From positions 1-58,314 of the forward strand of contig JBQCIO010000015.1 in assembly GCA_051953655.1 (NCBI GenBank): a stretch of 58,314 bases of DNA. The letters run 5' to 3'. The notes under the pieces are model-generated. The model was not told where the DNA came from. It worked only from the letters and a program-made list of their open reading frames with translations, and did not search any database. The position numbers were made by a program, and so were the translations under genes. Within the stretch, counting starts at the first letter, position 1, and the number at the start of each line of letters is the position of its first letter. Below are positions 17,601 to 25,500 of this stretch, one piece after another. This stretch comes from JBQCHF01 sp051953655 (lineage in GTDB: Bacteria; Actinomycetota; Actinomycetes; Motilibacterales; Motilibacteraceae).

Positions 17601-18037
17601 CCCCAGACGCCGAGCAGGTTCCAGGACACCGCCAGGAAGACGAGGGCGGCGACGGCGAGCAGCAGGACCCCCAGGCTGAGCAGCACGTTCTGCACGCGGG
17701 CGCGGGTCCACTCCGGCTTGGGGGCGCGGGGGGCGGGCGGCGGCGCGGCGACCGGCGGCTGGAAGGGGCTCGGCGCGGTGGCGGGAGCGGCCGGCGCGGG
17801 CGGGGAGATGAGGGCGGGTGCACCGGCGGGGACCCGCGCGGTGGCCCGCAGCTGCTCGACCAGCCGCGCCCGTCGATCCAGGGCGGTCGCGGCCGCCACC
17901 GAGGCTGTCCACACCTGCTCCGGCAGCGGCCCGCGCAGGGCGACGCGGCACTCGGGGCAGTCCGGGCGGCCGGGCACGAGGTGCGCGGTGCACGCCGGGC
18001 AGCGGGTGGGGTCGGTGAGGAGCCGCTCGTCGATCAC
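14642..18037 (-). CDS. Large zinc-ribbon multi-pass membrane protein (SCO7613 C-terminal type)
   Basis: About 1131 residues. The N-terminus has a treble-clef/zinc-ribbon pattern RCPACTAHLVPGRPDCPEC, then a Pro/Ala linker, then close to 1000 residues of almost continuous Ala/Leu/Val-rich helices, probably 30 or more membrane passes. It resembles the actinobacterial proteins annotated as SCO7613 C-terminal domain-containing; function unknown. Start is uncertain: GTG 18037 puts the ribbon near the N-terminus, and GTG 18064 adds nine residues; neither has a Shine-Dalgarno. The response regulator begins 32 bp after its stop. The opposite strand holds a 1144-codon open frame that is only a shadow of this composition. 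Confidence 0.8.
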   Translation of the reverse strand: MIDERLLTDPTRCPACTAHLVPGRPDCPECRVALRGPLPEQVWTASVAAATALDRRARLVEQLRATARVPAGAPALISPPAPAAPATAPSPFQPPVAAPPPAPRAPKPEWTRARVQNVLLSLGVLLLAVAALVFLAVSWNLLGVWGRGAVMAAATVAAGAGAVVAARRGLRATGEAVAVLTVALALVDVVAVRLVDLLGAADAATLRYAAVGIAVVAGLAAAAGAVSARLLDRPLAGWTWSAVLLAQPPLLLLGADAAGRSDTPFLPLAVATTLLVLLDSGTAVLLAARGGRAAHPAAVLGALAAGFAVPALALDVVAGLDDALPVAAGAGLLLGLAAVAAGGTVAALRGLVPHKLAVVPAGAAAVPVWAAAAVVAIRVAPAGWAAPTLAAATVALLLAAGLLKPAPASTADVEGWRRAPSAVLLAGAGAVGLATVPALALTVLGPFSWVGAVWEGSTGTLARETLVAGGGSTGVLDAGWALPVTVLLLAAAAVVGLHALRAPAAVRAAVLPVALVLAVPGLAPAAGLSLAWALVLDVALAVAVLATAALTGVVPALRRPDVVPPAALAAAGAFLLARATAWSLADQPATLLVVAVALAVAVAGTLLVRAPAVRAGTAALAAALACGEAAAVAAALGHPGPVVGAALAVTAAVLAAAALLVPLAAADSQVRTVATAVAATAGAGWLVGAVVAAGGLPDLHGPALTALVAGALAAGVAAATLPPAPAVAASGAGAGALGLLAGVVATGWRGGSALQSAAAVGTAAVLLAVLALLGPEPGRRAAALRPALLGVGVAGWAVALLAALSDAAGAGHASSTQLSSGELVLLLALGLVATGLGLAAPADVVVAVPVERARAAAAGAVPVLAVALAVAAGDLSNPTSGWPQQRSLLLGVVVAAVLAPVGTWLLPRAGRPGLPTEAAAAVAGALALVATAADPHTLWIALLAAGVGASAVAAHPQRRRLAPLAVLALLASSWVRLALAGVTAPEAYTVPAAVLLLAAGELGRRHAGADGQSAATSWRSYGPGLALGLLPSLLAAVSVGGGWRLLLLGTAALVVLLLGARGRLQAPVVLGGGVLAVLAVDLVFPYIVAGFALSPWLPLGLAGALLLFVGATYDRRRRDVQRAVHALSALR

Positions 18038-18130
18038 GCCGTGATCTTCGGCCGGGCCACACACCGCCGGTAGCGGCTTTGGTACCCGACTTCGCCTGGG
18101 TACGGGTACTCAGAGGCGGGCACGGGCCGC

Positions 18131-18182
18131 GTGGGGGGACCCCTGACGTGCCACTTGACCGGTGAGGGGACCCCTCACGTGC
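18131..18182. repeat. Two direct copies of the GTGRGGGGACCCC repeat
   Basis: Copies at 18131-18151 (GTGGGGGGACCCCTGACGTG, plus C) and 18162-18182 (GTGAGGGGACCCCTCACGTG, plus C). The second is itself an 8-bp inverted repeat around one base. They lie in the 219-bp spacer between the membrane-protein start and the carboxylase stop and may terminate the carboxylase transcript. Confidence 0.75.
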
Positions 18183-18256
18183 TCATCGGTTCGCGACGGC
18201 GCGTCGGCCCGCGGCGCAGCCGCTGATCAGAACGGCAGACGTACGAGGACGCGGCC

Positions 18257-19873
18257 TCAGACCGGCGTCACCCCGTGCCGCCGCCGCGAGAACGAGCGGT
18301 CCTTGCCGCGCAGCGCGCGGTACCGGCGCACCAGCTCCCCGCGCAGCGCGGCCGGTTCGATGATCGCGTCGACGACGAGCTCGCTGGCCAGGCGGACGAC
18401 GTCGATGTCCTCCTCGTACTCGGCGCGGCGGGCGGCCACGAACGCGGCCCGCTCGGCCTCGTCGTCGATGGCGGCGATCTTGTTGGCGTAGACGGCGTTC
18501 ACCGCGGCCTCGGCGCCCATCACGGCGATCTTCGCGGTGGGCAGCGCCAGGGTGGCGTCCGGCTCGAAGCCGGGGCCGGCCATGGCGTAGAGGCCGGCGC
18601 CGTAGGCCTTGCGGACGACGACGCACAGCTTGGGCACCGTGGCCTCGCTGATCGCGGTGATCATCTTGGCGCCGTGCCGGATGATGCCCTGCTTCTCCAC
18701 GGCGGTGCCGACCATGAAGCCGGGCACGTCGGCCAGGAACAGCAGCGGCACGTTGAAGGCGTCGCAGAGCTGCACGAACCGGGTGGCCTTGTCCGCGGAG
18801 TCCACGAACAGCACGCCGCCCTTGAACATCGAGTTGTTGCCGACGACGCCGACCACCTGGCCGTCGAGCCGACCGAAGCCGACGACGAGCTCGCGGGCCC
18901 ACAGCGCGTGCACCTCGAAGAAGGAGTCCTTGTCCAGCAACCCCTTCACGTAGCGGCGCATGTCGAACGCCTGCCGCTCGCTCTCGGGCACCAGCGCACC
19001 GAGGTCGACGTCGGGGGCCTCGGCCGGCTCGGCGGCCGGCGGCTGCTGCTCCCAGTTCGACGGCAGGTAGGAGAGGTAGCGGCGCACCGTCTCCAGCGCC
19101 TCGGGCTCGCTCTGGGCGAGGAAGTGCCCGACGCCGGACTCCTTGCAGTGCACCGCCGCACCGCCCATGGCCTCCAGCGTGGTCTTCTCGCCGGTGACCA
19201 TCTCGACCATCCGGTCCGAGCCGAGGTACATCGAGGCGTTGCCCTCGACCATCACGACGACGTCGCAGAACGCCGGGATGTAGGCGCCGCCGGCCGCCGA
19301 CGGCCCGAACAGAGCGCACACCTGCGGGATCGAGCCCGAGGCGCGAACCTGGTTCCAGAAGATCTTGCCGGCGCCGCGCCGGCCGGGGAAGAGCTCGACC
19401 TGGTCGGTGATCCGCGCGCCGGCGGAGTCGACGAGGTAGACCATCGGCACGCCGGTCCGGTACGCGGTCTCGATGATCCGGATGATCTTCTCGACCGTGC
19501 GGGCGCCCCACGAGCCGGCCTTCACGGTGGAGTCGTTGGCCATCAGGCAGACCGGACGGCCGTCCACGGTGGCGGTGCCGGTGACCACGCCGTCGGCGGG
19601 CAGGTCGCCGGCGAGCACGTTGGCCAGCTGCCCGTCCTCCACGAACGAGCCCTCGTCCACCAGCAGCGCGATCCGCTCGCGGGCGAACAGCTTCCCCTTG
19701 GCCGCGTTGGCCTCGTGGTACTTCGTGGCGCCGCCGCGCTCGACCCGCTCGCGCAGGGCGGCGACCGGCGGGTGGTGGCCGGGGGTGAGCGGGGCGGCAT
19801 CGGCGCCGCTGGCACCGGCGCCGTCACGGCTGCTCTCTGCTGCCTGGGCAGCGTCCTGCTGCTGCGCGGTCAC
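18257..19873 (-). CDS. Acyl-CoA carboxylase, carboxyltransferase (beta) subunit
   Basis: A 538-residue carboxyltransferase that moves CO2 from carboxybiotin to an acyl-CoA. The two crotonase-like halves are visible: N half with VYLVDSAGARITDQVELFPG and GPSAAGGAYIPAF (first oxyanion loop), C half with LADVPGFMVGTAVEKQGIIRHGAK and VVRKAYGAGLYAMAGPGFEP (second loop). It differs from propionyl-CoA carboxylase at the second loop (GAGLYAMAGPGF in place of GGAYDVM) and does not look like methylcrotonyl-CoA carboxylase, so the substrate is open; AccD2-like is possible. GTG 19873 has GAGGTG upstream. It has no alpha subunit beside it and may share the one at 32026. Confidence 0.9.
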   Translation of the reverse strand: MTAQQQDAAQAAESSRDGAGASGADAAPLTPGHHPPVAALRERVERGGATKYHEANAAKGKLFARERIALLVDEGSFVEDGQLANVLAGDLPADGVVTGTATVDGRPVCLMANDSTVKAGSWGARTVEKIIRIIETAYRTGVPMVYLVDSAGARITDQVELFPGRRGAGKIFWNQVRASGSIPQVCALFGPSAAGGAYIPAFCDVVVMVEGNASMYLGSDRMVEMVTGEKTTLEAMGGAAVHCKESGVGHFLAQSEPEALETVRRYLSYLPSNWEQQPPAAEPAEAPDVDLGALVPESERQAFDMRRYVKGLLDKDSFFEVHALWARELVVGFGRLDGQVVGVVGNNSMFKGGVLFVDSADKATRFVQLCDAFNVPLLFLADVPGFMVGTAVEKQGIIRHGAKMITAISEATVPKLCVVVRKAYGAGLYAMAGPGFEPDATLALPTAKIAVMGAEAAVNAVYANKIAAIDDEAERAAFVAARRAEYEEDIDVVRLASELVVDAIIEPAALRGELVRRYRALRGKDRSFSRRRHGVTPV

Positions 19874-19910
19874 GAATCACCTCGTCGTGCTCGTGAGCGG
19901 GTGGCTCGGT

Positions 19911-19940
19911 CTGTTCACCGCTGCTCTGTTCACCGTTGCT
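19911..19940. repeat. 15-bp tandem duplication upstream of the carboxylase
   Basis: CTGTTCACCGCTGCT and CTGTTCACCGTTGCT lie back to back, 14 of 15 bases alike, 38 bp before the carboxylase start. Could be a paired operator site or a simple duplication. Confidence 0.5.
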
Positions 19941-19960
19941 CAGCTGGCGCCCGCGGGGGT

Positions 19961-20019
19961 GGTGCGGGCTGTCGCGAGCCTAGGACATGCCTTGGGGCAC
20001 ACCTCCCCGAGCCCGCACC
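19961..20019 (-). terminator. Hairpin after the GGDEF gene
   Basis: GGTGCGGGCT (19961-19970) pairs perfectly with AGCCCGCACC (20010-20019), 3 bp beyond the stop of the gene at 20023. Confidence 0.5.
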
Positions 20020-20022
20020 CGC

Positions 20023-21684
20023 TCACCCCGGCAGCAGGGCGAGCGCCACCAGCGCGCGCAGGGTCGGCACCAGGCCGACCACCCGGGCGCTGATCTCGTC
20101 GGTGAACACCTCGACGAGCCAACCGACGCCGGCCGCGGTGGCGCCTGCGGCCAGCGCGCCGACGTGCCCGCTGACCACCAGCAGCGCGTCCTCGGCCGGG
20201 TCGTTGCCCGGCGCCCCGGCCTCCAGGGCGTAGCCGCCGCCGGCCACCGCGCGGGCGCTCCAGGGGTAGTGCGCGAGGTCGAACTCGGTGACGTCCCAGC
20301 GGGAGAACGAGGGGACGCCCTGCGGCGGCTCGGGGGGCGCGTCGGGGATCCGGTAGAGGGACCAGGCGACCGTGCGCAGCGCGTGCTGGCCCGGTGCGAC
20401 CCGGGAGACCCACCAGGCCGAGGCGTCCAGCGCGGCGGCCGCGGTGTCCGCCACCGCCTCCAGCCGGCGCACGACGTCGCCGCCGGGCAGGGCGTCCAGC
20501 GCGGCCACCCCGTGCGCCAGCAGCGCCCCGGGGTCCACGCTCGCCCGGACCGTGGCGTGCCGGCGATGCGGGACCGCCCGGCGCTCGGGCGCGCCCGGCT
20601 CGCTCTCGGGCAGGACCTGCTCCTGCGCCACCTCGTCGGGAAGCCGTCGTCCGGCCACCACGGGCACCAGGGCGGCGCTCCGCTTGGCCCGGTACATGGC
20701 GGCGTCGGCCAGCCGCAGCAGCCGGGACGGCGCCTCCACCCGCCCGATCGGGTCGGCGGTGCTGGCCACGCCGACCGAGACCGCGCGCTGCCCGCGCAGC
20801 GAGGTGCTGCGCGCGATGAGCGCCCGCGCTGCCGCGATCACGTCGTCGACGACGTGCTCGGGGTCCCCGCCCTCCACCAGCACGCACATCTCGTCCCCGC
20901 CCAGACGCCCGGCGAAGGCGCCCGGCAGCCCGGCGGTGGCCGTCGACATGAGCTCGGCGATCGCGAGGATGAGCGCGTCGCCGGCGTCGTGGCCCTCGGC
21001 GTCGTTGACCTCCTTGAGGCCGTCGACGTCGGCCAGCAGCACGGTGACGGCGTGGCCCTCGCGCCGGTGCCGGTCGAAGGCGGCGTCCAGCCGCTCCTCG
21101 AACGCGCGGCGGGTGCCCAGGCCGGTGAGCGGATCGGTGTAGGCGATCCGGTGCACGGTCTCCAGGTGCTCGGCCTGTCCCACGGCGATGGCCACCTGCG
21201 CGGCCAGCAGCGTGGCGAGGTCGACGTCCTCGTCGTCGAAGTCGCCGCCGTGCGCGGCGGTCCGGCCGAGCAGCAGCTCGCCCCAGCGCAGGCCCTGCAC
21301 CAGCACGGGGACCACCAGGCCGTGGGTGACGCCGTAGCGGGCGAGCGCGGCCGCGCCGGCGGGCATGGACGCGTCGGTGGACTGGGGCAGCGCGAAGCGG
21401 GTCACCGCCACCGGCTCGGTCGCGCCGGCCTGCTCCCCGATCGGCTCGTAGTCGGCCCCGGGCCGCCGCTGGCGGGTGGGCACCCCTTCACCGGCGCGGA
21501 CGAGGGTCCGGGCCAGGCCCCGCTCGCGCTCGTGCCGGACCAGGCTCGCGACGTCGGCGTCGAGGACGCGGCGCGCCGCCTCGGTGACCACCGTGAGCAC
21601 GTCGTCCCCGCTGCGGGCGCGCGCGATCTCGTGCGCGCTGTCCACGAGCGCGCGCAGCCGTGCGGTGGCGCCGTGCTGCGGCAC
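20023..21684 (-). CDS. GAF-GGDEF-GAF protein, putative diguanylate cyclase
   Basis: A 553-residue soluble protein. Residues 4-165 form a GAF sensor (DVLTVVTEAARRVLDADVASLV, then FDDEDVDLATLLAAQVAIAV). A GGDEF domain follows (TDPLTGLGTRRAFEERL, VTVLLADVDGLKEVND, HDAGD) with signature GGDEM at 262-266, in which Met replaces Phe. The metal and GTP residues are kept, so cyclic-di-GMP synthesis is plausible. No RxxD product-inhibition site precedes it. Residues about 360-553 form a second GAF-like domain. No EAL domain. GTG 21684 follows AAGGGGA at 4 nt spacing; the frame upstream to 21852 crosses the neighbour's terminator and is unlikely to be translated. Confidence 0.85.
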   Translation of the reverse strand: MPQHGATARLRALVDSAHEIARARSGDDVLTVVTEAARRVLDADVASLVRHERERGLARTLVRAGEGVPTRQRRPGADYEPIGEQAGATEPVAVTRFALPQSTDASMPAGAAALARYGVTHGLVVPVLVQGLRWGELLLGRTAAHGGDFDDEDVDLATLLAAQVAIAVGQAEHLETVHRIAYTDPLTGLGTRRAFEERLDAAFDRHRREGHAVTVLLADVDGLKEVNDAEGHDAGDALILAIAELMSTATAGLPGAFAGRLGGDEMCVLVEGGDPEHVVDDVIAAARALIARSTSLRGQRAVSVGVASTADPIGRVEAPSRLLRLADAAMYRAKRSAALVPVVAGRRLPDEVAQEQVLPESEPGAPERRAVPHRRHATVRASVDPGALLAHGVAALDALPGGDVVRRLEAVADTAAAALDASAWWVSRVAPGQHALRTVAWSLYRIPDAPPEPPQGVPSFSRWDVTEFDLAHYPWSARAVAGGGYALEAGAPGNDPAEDALLVVSGHVGALAAGATAAGVGWLVEVFTDEISARVVGLVPTLRALVALALLPG

Positions 21685-21827
21685 GCCGTCCCCTTTCGCC
21701 GTCCCGGCCCCCGGCCCCCCAAGCCGGACAGCGCGCTCATGATCGGGGTTGGCCGAGCGGGGCGGAGGGTTTTTGCGCGAACTCCCGCCCGGACGGGTGC
21801 AGGCCGCGGAGAACGGATCGGCCGGGA

Positions 21828-21882
21828 TGGGGTGAGGGTGACCTTTTGTCACAGAGAGGGAGTGACGGGCACCCTCACCCCA
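21828..21882 (-). terminator. Hairpin after the HMG-CoA lyase gene
   Basis: TGGGGTGAGGGTG (21828-21840) pairs perfectly with CACCCTCACCCCA (21870-21882); the loop holds an inner GTCAC/GTGAC pair. It starts 10 bp past the stop at 21893. Confidence 0.6.
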
Positions 21883-21892
21883 CCGGGCGGCC

Positions 21893-22807
21893 CTACGCCG
21901 GGATGGTGCGGGTGCGCGGGCCGGCGCGCAGGACCTGCGAGGGCAGGGTGCGGCCGACGAGGCGCTCCGCCTCGGCGGCGGCCGCCAGCATCGCGTCGAG
22001 GTCGATCCCCGTCGCCACGCCCATGTCCTCGACCATGTGCACCAGCTCCTCGCTGGCGATGTTGCCGGTCGCGCCGGGCGCGTAGGGGCAGCCGCCCAGG
22101 CCGCCGATGCTGGCGTCGAAGTCGCTGACGCCGAGCTGCAGCGCGGCCAGCACGTTGGCCAGTCCGGTGCCGCGGGTGTTGTGGAAGTGCAGGTTGAGCG
22201 CGGCGTCGGGGAAGGCGCTGCGGGTCTCGCCCACCAGCCGGGTCACCCGGGCCGGCGTGGCCATGCCGGTGGTGTCGCCGTAGGAGATGCCGTCGGCGCC
22301 GTCGCGCAGCGCCCGGCCGGCCACCGCCAGCACCCGCTCCACCGGCAGGTCGCCCTCGTAGGGGCAGCCCCACGCGGTGGAGACGATGACCTGGCAGGTG
22401 GCGCCCCGACCGTGCGCGAGCGCCAGCAGCTCGGCGATGTCGTCGAGCGATTCCTCCGTGCTGCGGTTGACGTTCTTGCGGTTGTGCGTGTCCGAGGCGC
22501 TCACCACCACCTCCATCTCGCGGAAGCCCGCGTCCAGCGCGCGCTGCGCCCCGCGCAGGTTGGGCACCAGCGCGGAGTAGCGGACGTCGTCGGCGCGGTC
22601 GATGGCCGACCAGACGGCGTCGGCGTCGGCCATCTGCGGGATCGCCTTGGGGTGCACGAAGGAGACGGCCTCGATCCGGCCGACGCCGGTGGTGGACAGG
22701 GCGTCGATGAGCGCCACCTTGGCCTCGGTGGGCACCGGCGCCTCGTTCTGCAGACCGTCGCGCGGTCCGACCTCGCGCAGGCTGAGCCTCTCGGGGAGGT
22801 CGCTCAT
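21893..22807 (-). CDS. Hydroxymethylglutaryl-CoA lyase family
   Basis: A 304-residue TIM-barrel lyase of the DRE-TIM family, cleaving HMG-CoA to acetyl-CoA and acetoacetate in leucine breakdown. Visible: REVGPRDGLQNEAP (catalytic Arg and metal Asp), SFVHPKAIPQMADAD, SASDTHNRKNVNRS, the metal ligands in LHFHNTRGTGLANV, and the signature loop GGLGGCPYAPGATGN with its catalytic Cys. All key residues are kept. ATG 22807 overlaps the enoyl-CoA hydratase stop by 4 bp, so the two are co-translated. With the nearby carboxylase this suggests a branched-chain acyl catabolic group. Confidence 0.93.
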   Translation of the reverse strand: MSDLPERLSLREVGPRDGLQNEAPVPTEAKVALIDALSTTGVGRIEAVSFVHPKAIPQMADADAVWSAIDRADDVRYSALVPNLRGAQRALDAGFREMEVVVSASDTHNRKNVNRSTEESLDDIAELLALAHGRGATCQVIVSTAWGCPYEGDLPVERVLAVAGRALRDGADGISYGDTTGMATPARVTRLVGETRSAFPDAALNLHFHNTRGTGLANVLAALQLGVSDFDASIGGLGGCPYAPGATGNIASEELVHMVEDMGVATGIDLDAMLAAAAEAERLVGRTLPSQVLRAGPRTRTIPA

Positions 22808-23640
22808 CTGGAGATGCCCGGCCAGTCGGGGCGGCGCTTCTCGTTGAACGCGGCGACGCCCTCGTGCCGGTCGCCGCTGAACGCGGTGGCCCGCCAGGCC
22901 GAGTCCTCGACGTCGAGGCCGGTGGCGAGGTCGACGTCGGCGCCGTGGCGCAGCGCCCGCTTGGCGTTGCGCACGCCCACCGGCGAGTTGCCGGCGATGG
23001 TGGCGGCCAGCTCCAGCGCCGCCTCGCGCGCCTGCCCGGCCGGGACGCGCCGGTCGACCAGGCCGATCCGCTCGGCCTCGGCGGCGTCGAGCCGGCGGCC
23101 GGTGAAGATCAGGTCGGCGGCGCGGGCGGCACCGATCCGGCGCGGCAGCAGCTGGGTGCCGCCGCCGCCGGGGATGACGCCCACGGTCACCTCGGGCAGC
23201 CCCACGACGGCGCTCTCGTCCACCACGACGAGGTCGCAGGACAGCGCCAGCTCCAGCCCGCCGCCGAGGGCGAACCCGTGCACCGCGGCCACGCTCGGCA
23301 CCGGCAGCGCGAGGATCCCGCCGAACGCGGCGCGGAACACCGGCCGCTGCGCCATCAGGTCGGCGTCGGTGTAGGTGTTGCGCTCCTTCAGGTCCGCGCC
23401 CACGCAGAAGGCCTTGCTGCTGCTGGAGGTCAGGACGACGGCGCGCACGGAGTCGTCGGCGGCGAGGTCGCGGGTGGCGGCGGCCACCTGGCGGGCCATC
23501 TCGGTGCTCAGGGCGTTGTGCGCGGCGGCCCGGTCCAGCACCAGCTCGGCCACGTGGCCGCGGTCGCCGTGCCGCTCCACGCGGACGAACCGCTCGCTGT
23601 GCACCTCGGGCTGCCCGGCCGCGTCGTTGAGGTCGGTCAC
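22804..23640 (-). CDS. Enoyl-CoA hydratase/isomerase family
   Basis: A 278-residue crotonase. It has LVLDRAAAHNALSTEM, oxyanion loop SSSKAFCVGADLKER, VAAVHGFALGGGLELALSCDL, and the catalytic Glu region VGLPEVTVGVIPGGGGTQLLPRRIG with LVDRRVP further on. This is the profile of a true enoyl-CoA hydratase, possibly methylglutaconyl-CoA hydratase given its coupling to HMG-CoA lyase, which is the next step of leucine breakdown. The open frame extends to 23718; I chose GTG 23640 because a TACCGT box lies 7 nt upstream and the N-terminus then matches the family. Confidence 0.9.
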   Translation of the reverse strand: MTDLNDAAGQPEVHSERFVRVERHGDRGHVAELVLDRAAAHNALSTEMARQVAAATRDLAADDSVRAVVLTSSSSKAFCVGADLKERNTYTDADLMAQRPVFRAAFGGILALPVPSVAAVHGFALGGGLELALSCDLVVVDESAVVGLPEVTVGVIPGGGGTQLLPRRIGAARAADLIFTGRRLDAAEAERIGLVDRRVPAGQAREAALELAATIAGNSPVGVRNAKRALRHGADVDLATGLDVEDSAWRATAFSGDRHEGVAAFNEKRRPDWPGISR

Positions 23641-23647
23641 GGCCCGC

Positions 23648-23653
23648 ACGGTA
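23648..23653 (-). promoter_or_regulatory. -10 box TACCGT of the enoyl-CoA hydratase/HMG-CoA lyase pair
   Basis: Minus strand: TACCGT, 7 nt, GTG at 23640. No Shine-Dalgarno, so likely leaderless. Confidence 0.45.
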
Positions 23654-23697
23654 GCCCGTGGCGGCGCGAACGCTCTCGCCCGGGGCCGCTGGGCGTG

Positions 23698-23787
23698 GAC
23701 CGATCTGCGCAGGCACACCGCGGCGCGTCTCGTCGTCGGACGCCAGACACACCGCTTCCGGGCGAGGGCCGCCTGCGCAGAACGGTC
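23698..23787. repeat. 90-bp dispersed palindrome, copy 1
   Basis: Ends GACCGATCTGCGCAGGC (23698-23714) and GCCTGCGCAGAACGGTC (23771-23787) are inverted repeats, 16 of 17 bases. The reverse complement shares a core of the type CTCGCCCGGAAGCGG then TGTGTC with a second element of the same 90-bp length at 35344-35433. It lies between the cyclase stop and the hydratase promoter. Confidence 0.7.
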
Positions 23788-23809
23788 AAGGGTGGGGGCG
23801 GCCGTCGCC

Positions 23810-24808
23810 TCAGCCGGCGGCCCGCAGCACGGCCGGCTCGACCAGCCCGAGCCCGCGCACGGCGCGCACCTGCTCGCGGTCCACCACGAAGCCGTCGACG
23901 CCCTCCAGCGCCAGCGCGGTGCCCCGGTCCACCAGCACCGTGCCGGGCTGGGCCATGGCGGTCAGCCGGCTGGCCAGGTTGACCGTGCGGCCGAAGACGT
24001 CGCCGAAACGGGCCACCACCGGGCCGGTGGCCAGGCCGATGCGGACGTCGGGCAGGGCCGCGTCCGCGGACATCGCCGCCGCCAGCGCGAGGGCGATCCG
24101 GGCGGCGTCGGGCACCTGGTCGGCCACGAACAGCACCTCGTCGCCCACCGTCTTGACCACCCGTCCGTGCCCGGCGGCGACGACGTCGTTGGCCAGCTCC
24201 TCGAACCGGCGCACCAGCGCGGCCAGCTCCCGCTCGGAGAGGCGCTGGCTGAGCCGGCTGAACGCGACCAGGTCCGCGAACCCGACGGTCACGAGCCCCC
24301 GCTCCACGCCGGCCTCGGCCGCCGCGACCACCCGCGAGGCGGCCGCGGCCACCTGCCGCCGCCAGGCGAACACCAGCAGCCGCTCGAGGTCGTCGAGGTG
24401 GGCCGCGCCGAGCGCCACCCCCTCCAGCAGCGAGTCGGGCCGCTGCAGCCCGCGCCGCTCGAGCAGCTGCTCGGTGAGCGCCTCCACCTCCCACTCCACC
24501 AGCCGGGCCATGGTGTGCCCGAGCGCCCGGGTGAGGCTGACCGCCAGGTCCTCCTCGAGCACCCCGCCGCGGACCAGCCCGACCAGGAGCCGCAGCGCCT
24601 CGACGTCGGCGTCGGTGAAGGCGCCGCGCTGGTGGTCGACCTCGCCGACGTCGGGGAAGCCCAGCGCCCGCCAGTACCGGCGCGCCTCGGGCACGCTCAC
24701 CCCGGCCAGCTCGGCCACCTGCTCGCGCGTGTACCGGCGCGGGCCGCCGAGCACGAGCTCCTCGAACGCGGCCGCGGCCGCGGGCACCCCCGAGGTCGGG
24801 TCGCTCAC
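23810..24808 (-). CDS. Class III adenylate/guanylate cyclase with N-terminal regulatory domain
   Basis: A 332-residue soluble cyclase. The N half (YTREQVAELAGVSVPEARRYW, then FTDADVEALRLLVGLV) is the MerR-like regulatory domain known from the pH-sensing mycobacterial cyclase Rv1264. The catalytic half has metal Asp179 (VGFADLVAFS) and Asp223 (VKTVGDEVLF), base-selecting Lys219 and Asp270, and transition-state Asn277/Arg281 (GRTVNLASRL), a complete set pointing to ATP as substrate and cAMP as product. GTG 24808 overlaps the PH-domain gene by 4 bp, so the two are made together. Confidence 0.9.
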   Translation of the reverse strand: MSDPTSGVPAAAAAFEELVLGGPRRYTREQVAELAGVSVPEARRYWRALGFPDVGEVDHQRGAFTDADVEALRLLVGLVRGGVLEEDLAVSLTRALGHTMARLVEWEVEALTEQLLERRGLQRPDSLLEGVALGAAHLDDLERLLVFAWRRQVAAAASRVVAAAEAGVERGLVTVGFADLVAFSRLSQRLSERELAALVRRFEELANDVVAAGHGRVVKTVGDEVLFVADQVPDAARIALALAAAMSADAALPDVRIGLATGPVVARFGDVFGRTVNLASRLTAMAQPGTVLVDRGTALALEGVDGFVVDREQVRAVRGLGLVEPAVLRAAG

Positions 24809-25377
24809 GCCGGCCCGGTGCGGTGCGGGTGGGAGGTGGTGTCGTCGTCCGCGCTGTTCCACGGGTCGCCGTCGCGGTCCCGCCGCCGCCACGCGTCGTC
24901 CTCCTCGTGCAGCCGGTAGACCTCGCGCTGCACCTCCTCGACGTCGCGCACGTGCGCGATCCGCAGCCCGCCGGACTCCGCCCCGGACTCCACGATGAGC
25001 GTGCCGGCGTTGAGGATCCGCTCGAGCAGGGACTTCTCGAAGGACACGTTGTTCACCTTGGACAGCGGCATGTCCTTGCCGCGCCGGGTGAGCAGCCCGC
25101 TGCGCACGATGATGCGGCGGTTCGTGAACACGTACTGCGTCGTGTACCAGCGGGCGAACGGGACCACGACCCACACCAGCACGATGGCCGCGGCCACCGC
25201 GATCTCCACCCACCGGGCCCAGCCGCCGAGGGCGTCGCCGAGCACCGCGGCCAGGAAGCTGGCCACCGGCACCACGACCAGCAGCAGCACCACCGGGACG
25301 AACAGCACCTTCCAGTGCGGCCGCATCTCGACGTCGATGCGCTCCCCCTGCCCGAGCAGGCGCTGCGGGTAGCCCAT
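24805..25377 (-). CDS. Membrane PH-domain protein (bPH2 / YdbS-YdbT type)
   Basis: A 190-residue protein with two membrane helices (LFVPVVLLLVVVPVASFLAA and IAVAAAIVLVWVVVPFARW), followed by a bacterial PH-like domain (YVFTNRRIIVRSGLLTRRGK, MPLSKVNNVSFEKSLLERI, GTLIVESGAESGG) and a charged tail rich in Asp and Arg. Function of the family is unknown. It corresponds by position to Rv3278c beside birA in M. tuberculosis. ATG 25377 lies 7 nt after GGAGGGA; a GTG sits just before it. Coupled to the cyclase downstream, so it may tether or regulate cAMP signalling at the membrane (inference). Confidence 0.88.
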   Translation of the reverse strand: MGYPQRLLGQGERIDVEMRPHWKVLFVPVVLLLVVVPVASFLAAVLGDALGGWARWVEIAVAAAIVLVWVVVPFARWYTTQYVFTNRRIIVRSGLLTRRGKDMPLSKVNNVSFEKSLLERILNAGTLIVESGAESGGLRIAHVRDVEEVQREVYRLHEEDDAWRRRDRDGDPWNSADDDTTSHPHRTGPA

Positions 25378-25500
25378 CACCGTCCCTCCCGGCACGCCCC
25401 TCGTGCCCCTGAGGTCGATCGTGGCACGGGCGCCCCCCGTGCGGCCCGGATTCGGCCGCAGGGACGGGCGACGTCGGCGACCCGCTCATGATCGAACTCG

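Noticed and set aside
14639..18073. 1144-codon plus-strand open frame rich in Gly, Gln, Arg
   Set aside because: Lies opposite the membrane protein gene; composition is the antisense of Ala/Leu/Val codons at very high GC, with no start context or domain.
18257..19873. Methylcrotonyl-CoA carboxylase beta subunit, suggested by nearby HMG-CoA lyase
   Set aside because: The second oxyanion loop (GAGLYAMAGPGF) does not match the methylcrotonyl-CoA type I know, and no dedicated alpha subunit is adjacent; substrate left open.
21685..21852. Longer start of the GGDEF protein
   Set aside because: The extra 56 codons run through the hairpin that ends the HMG-CoA lyase gene and have low-complexity content; GTG 21684 has a Shine-Dalgarno.
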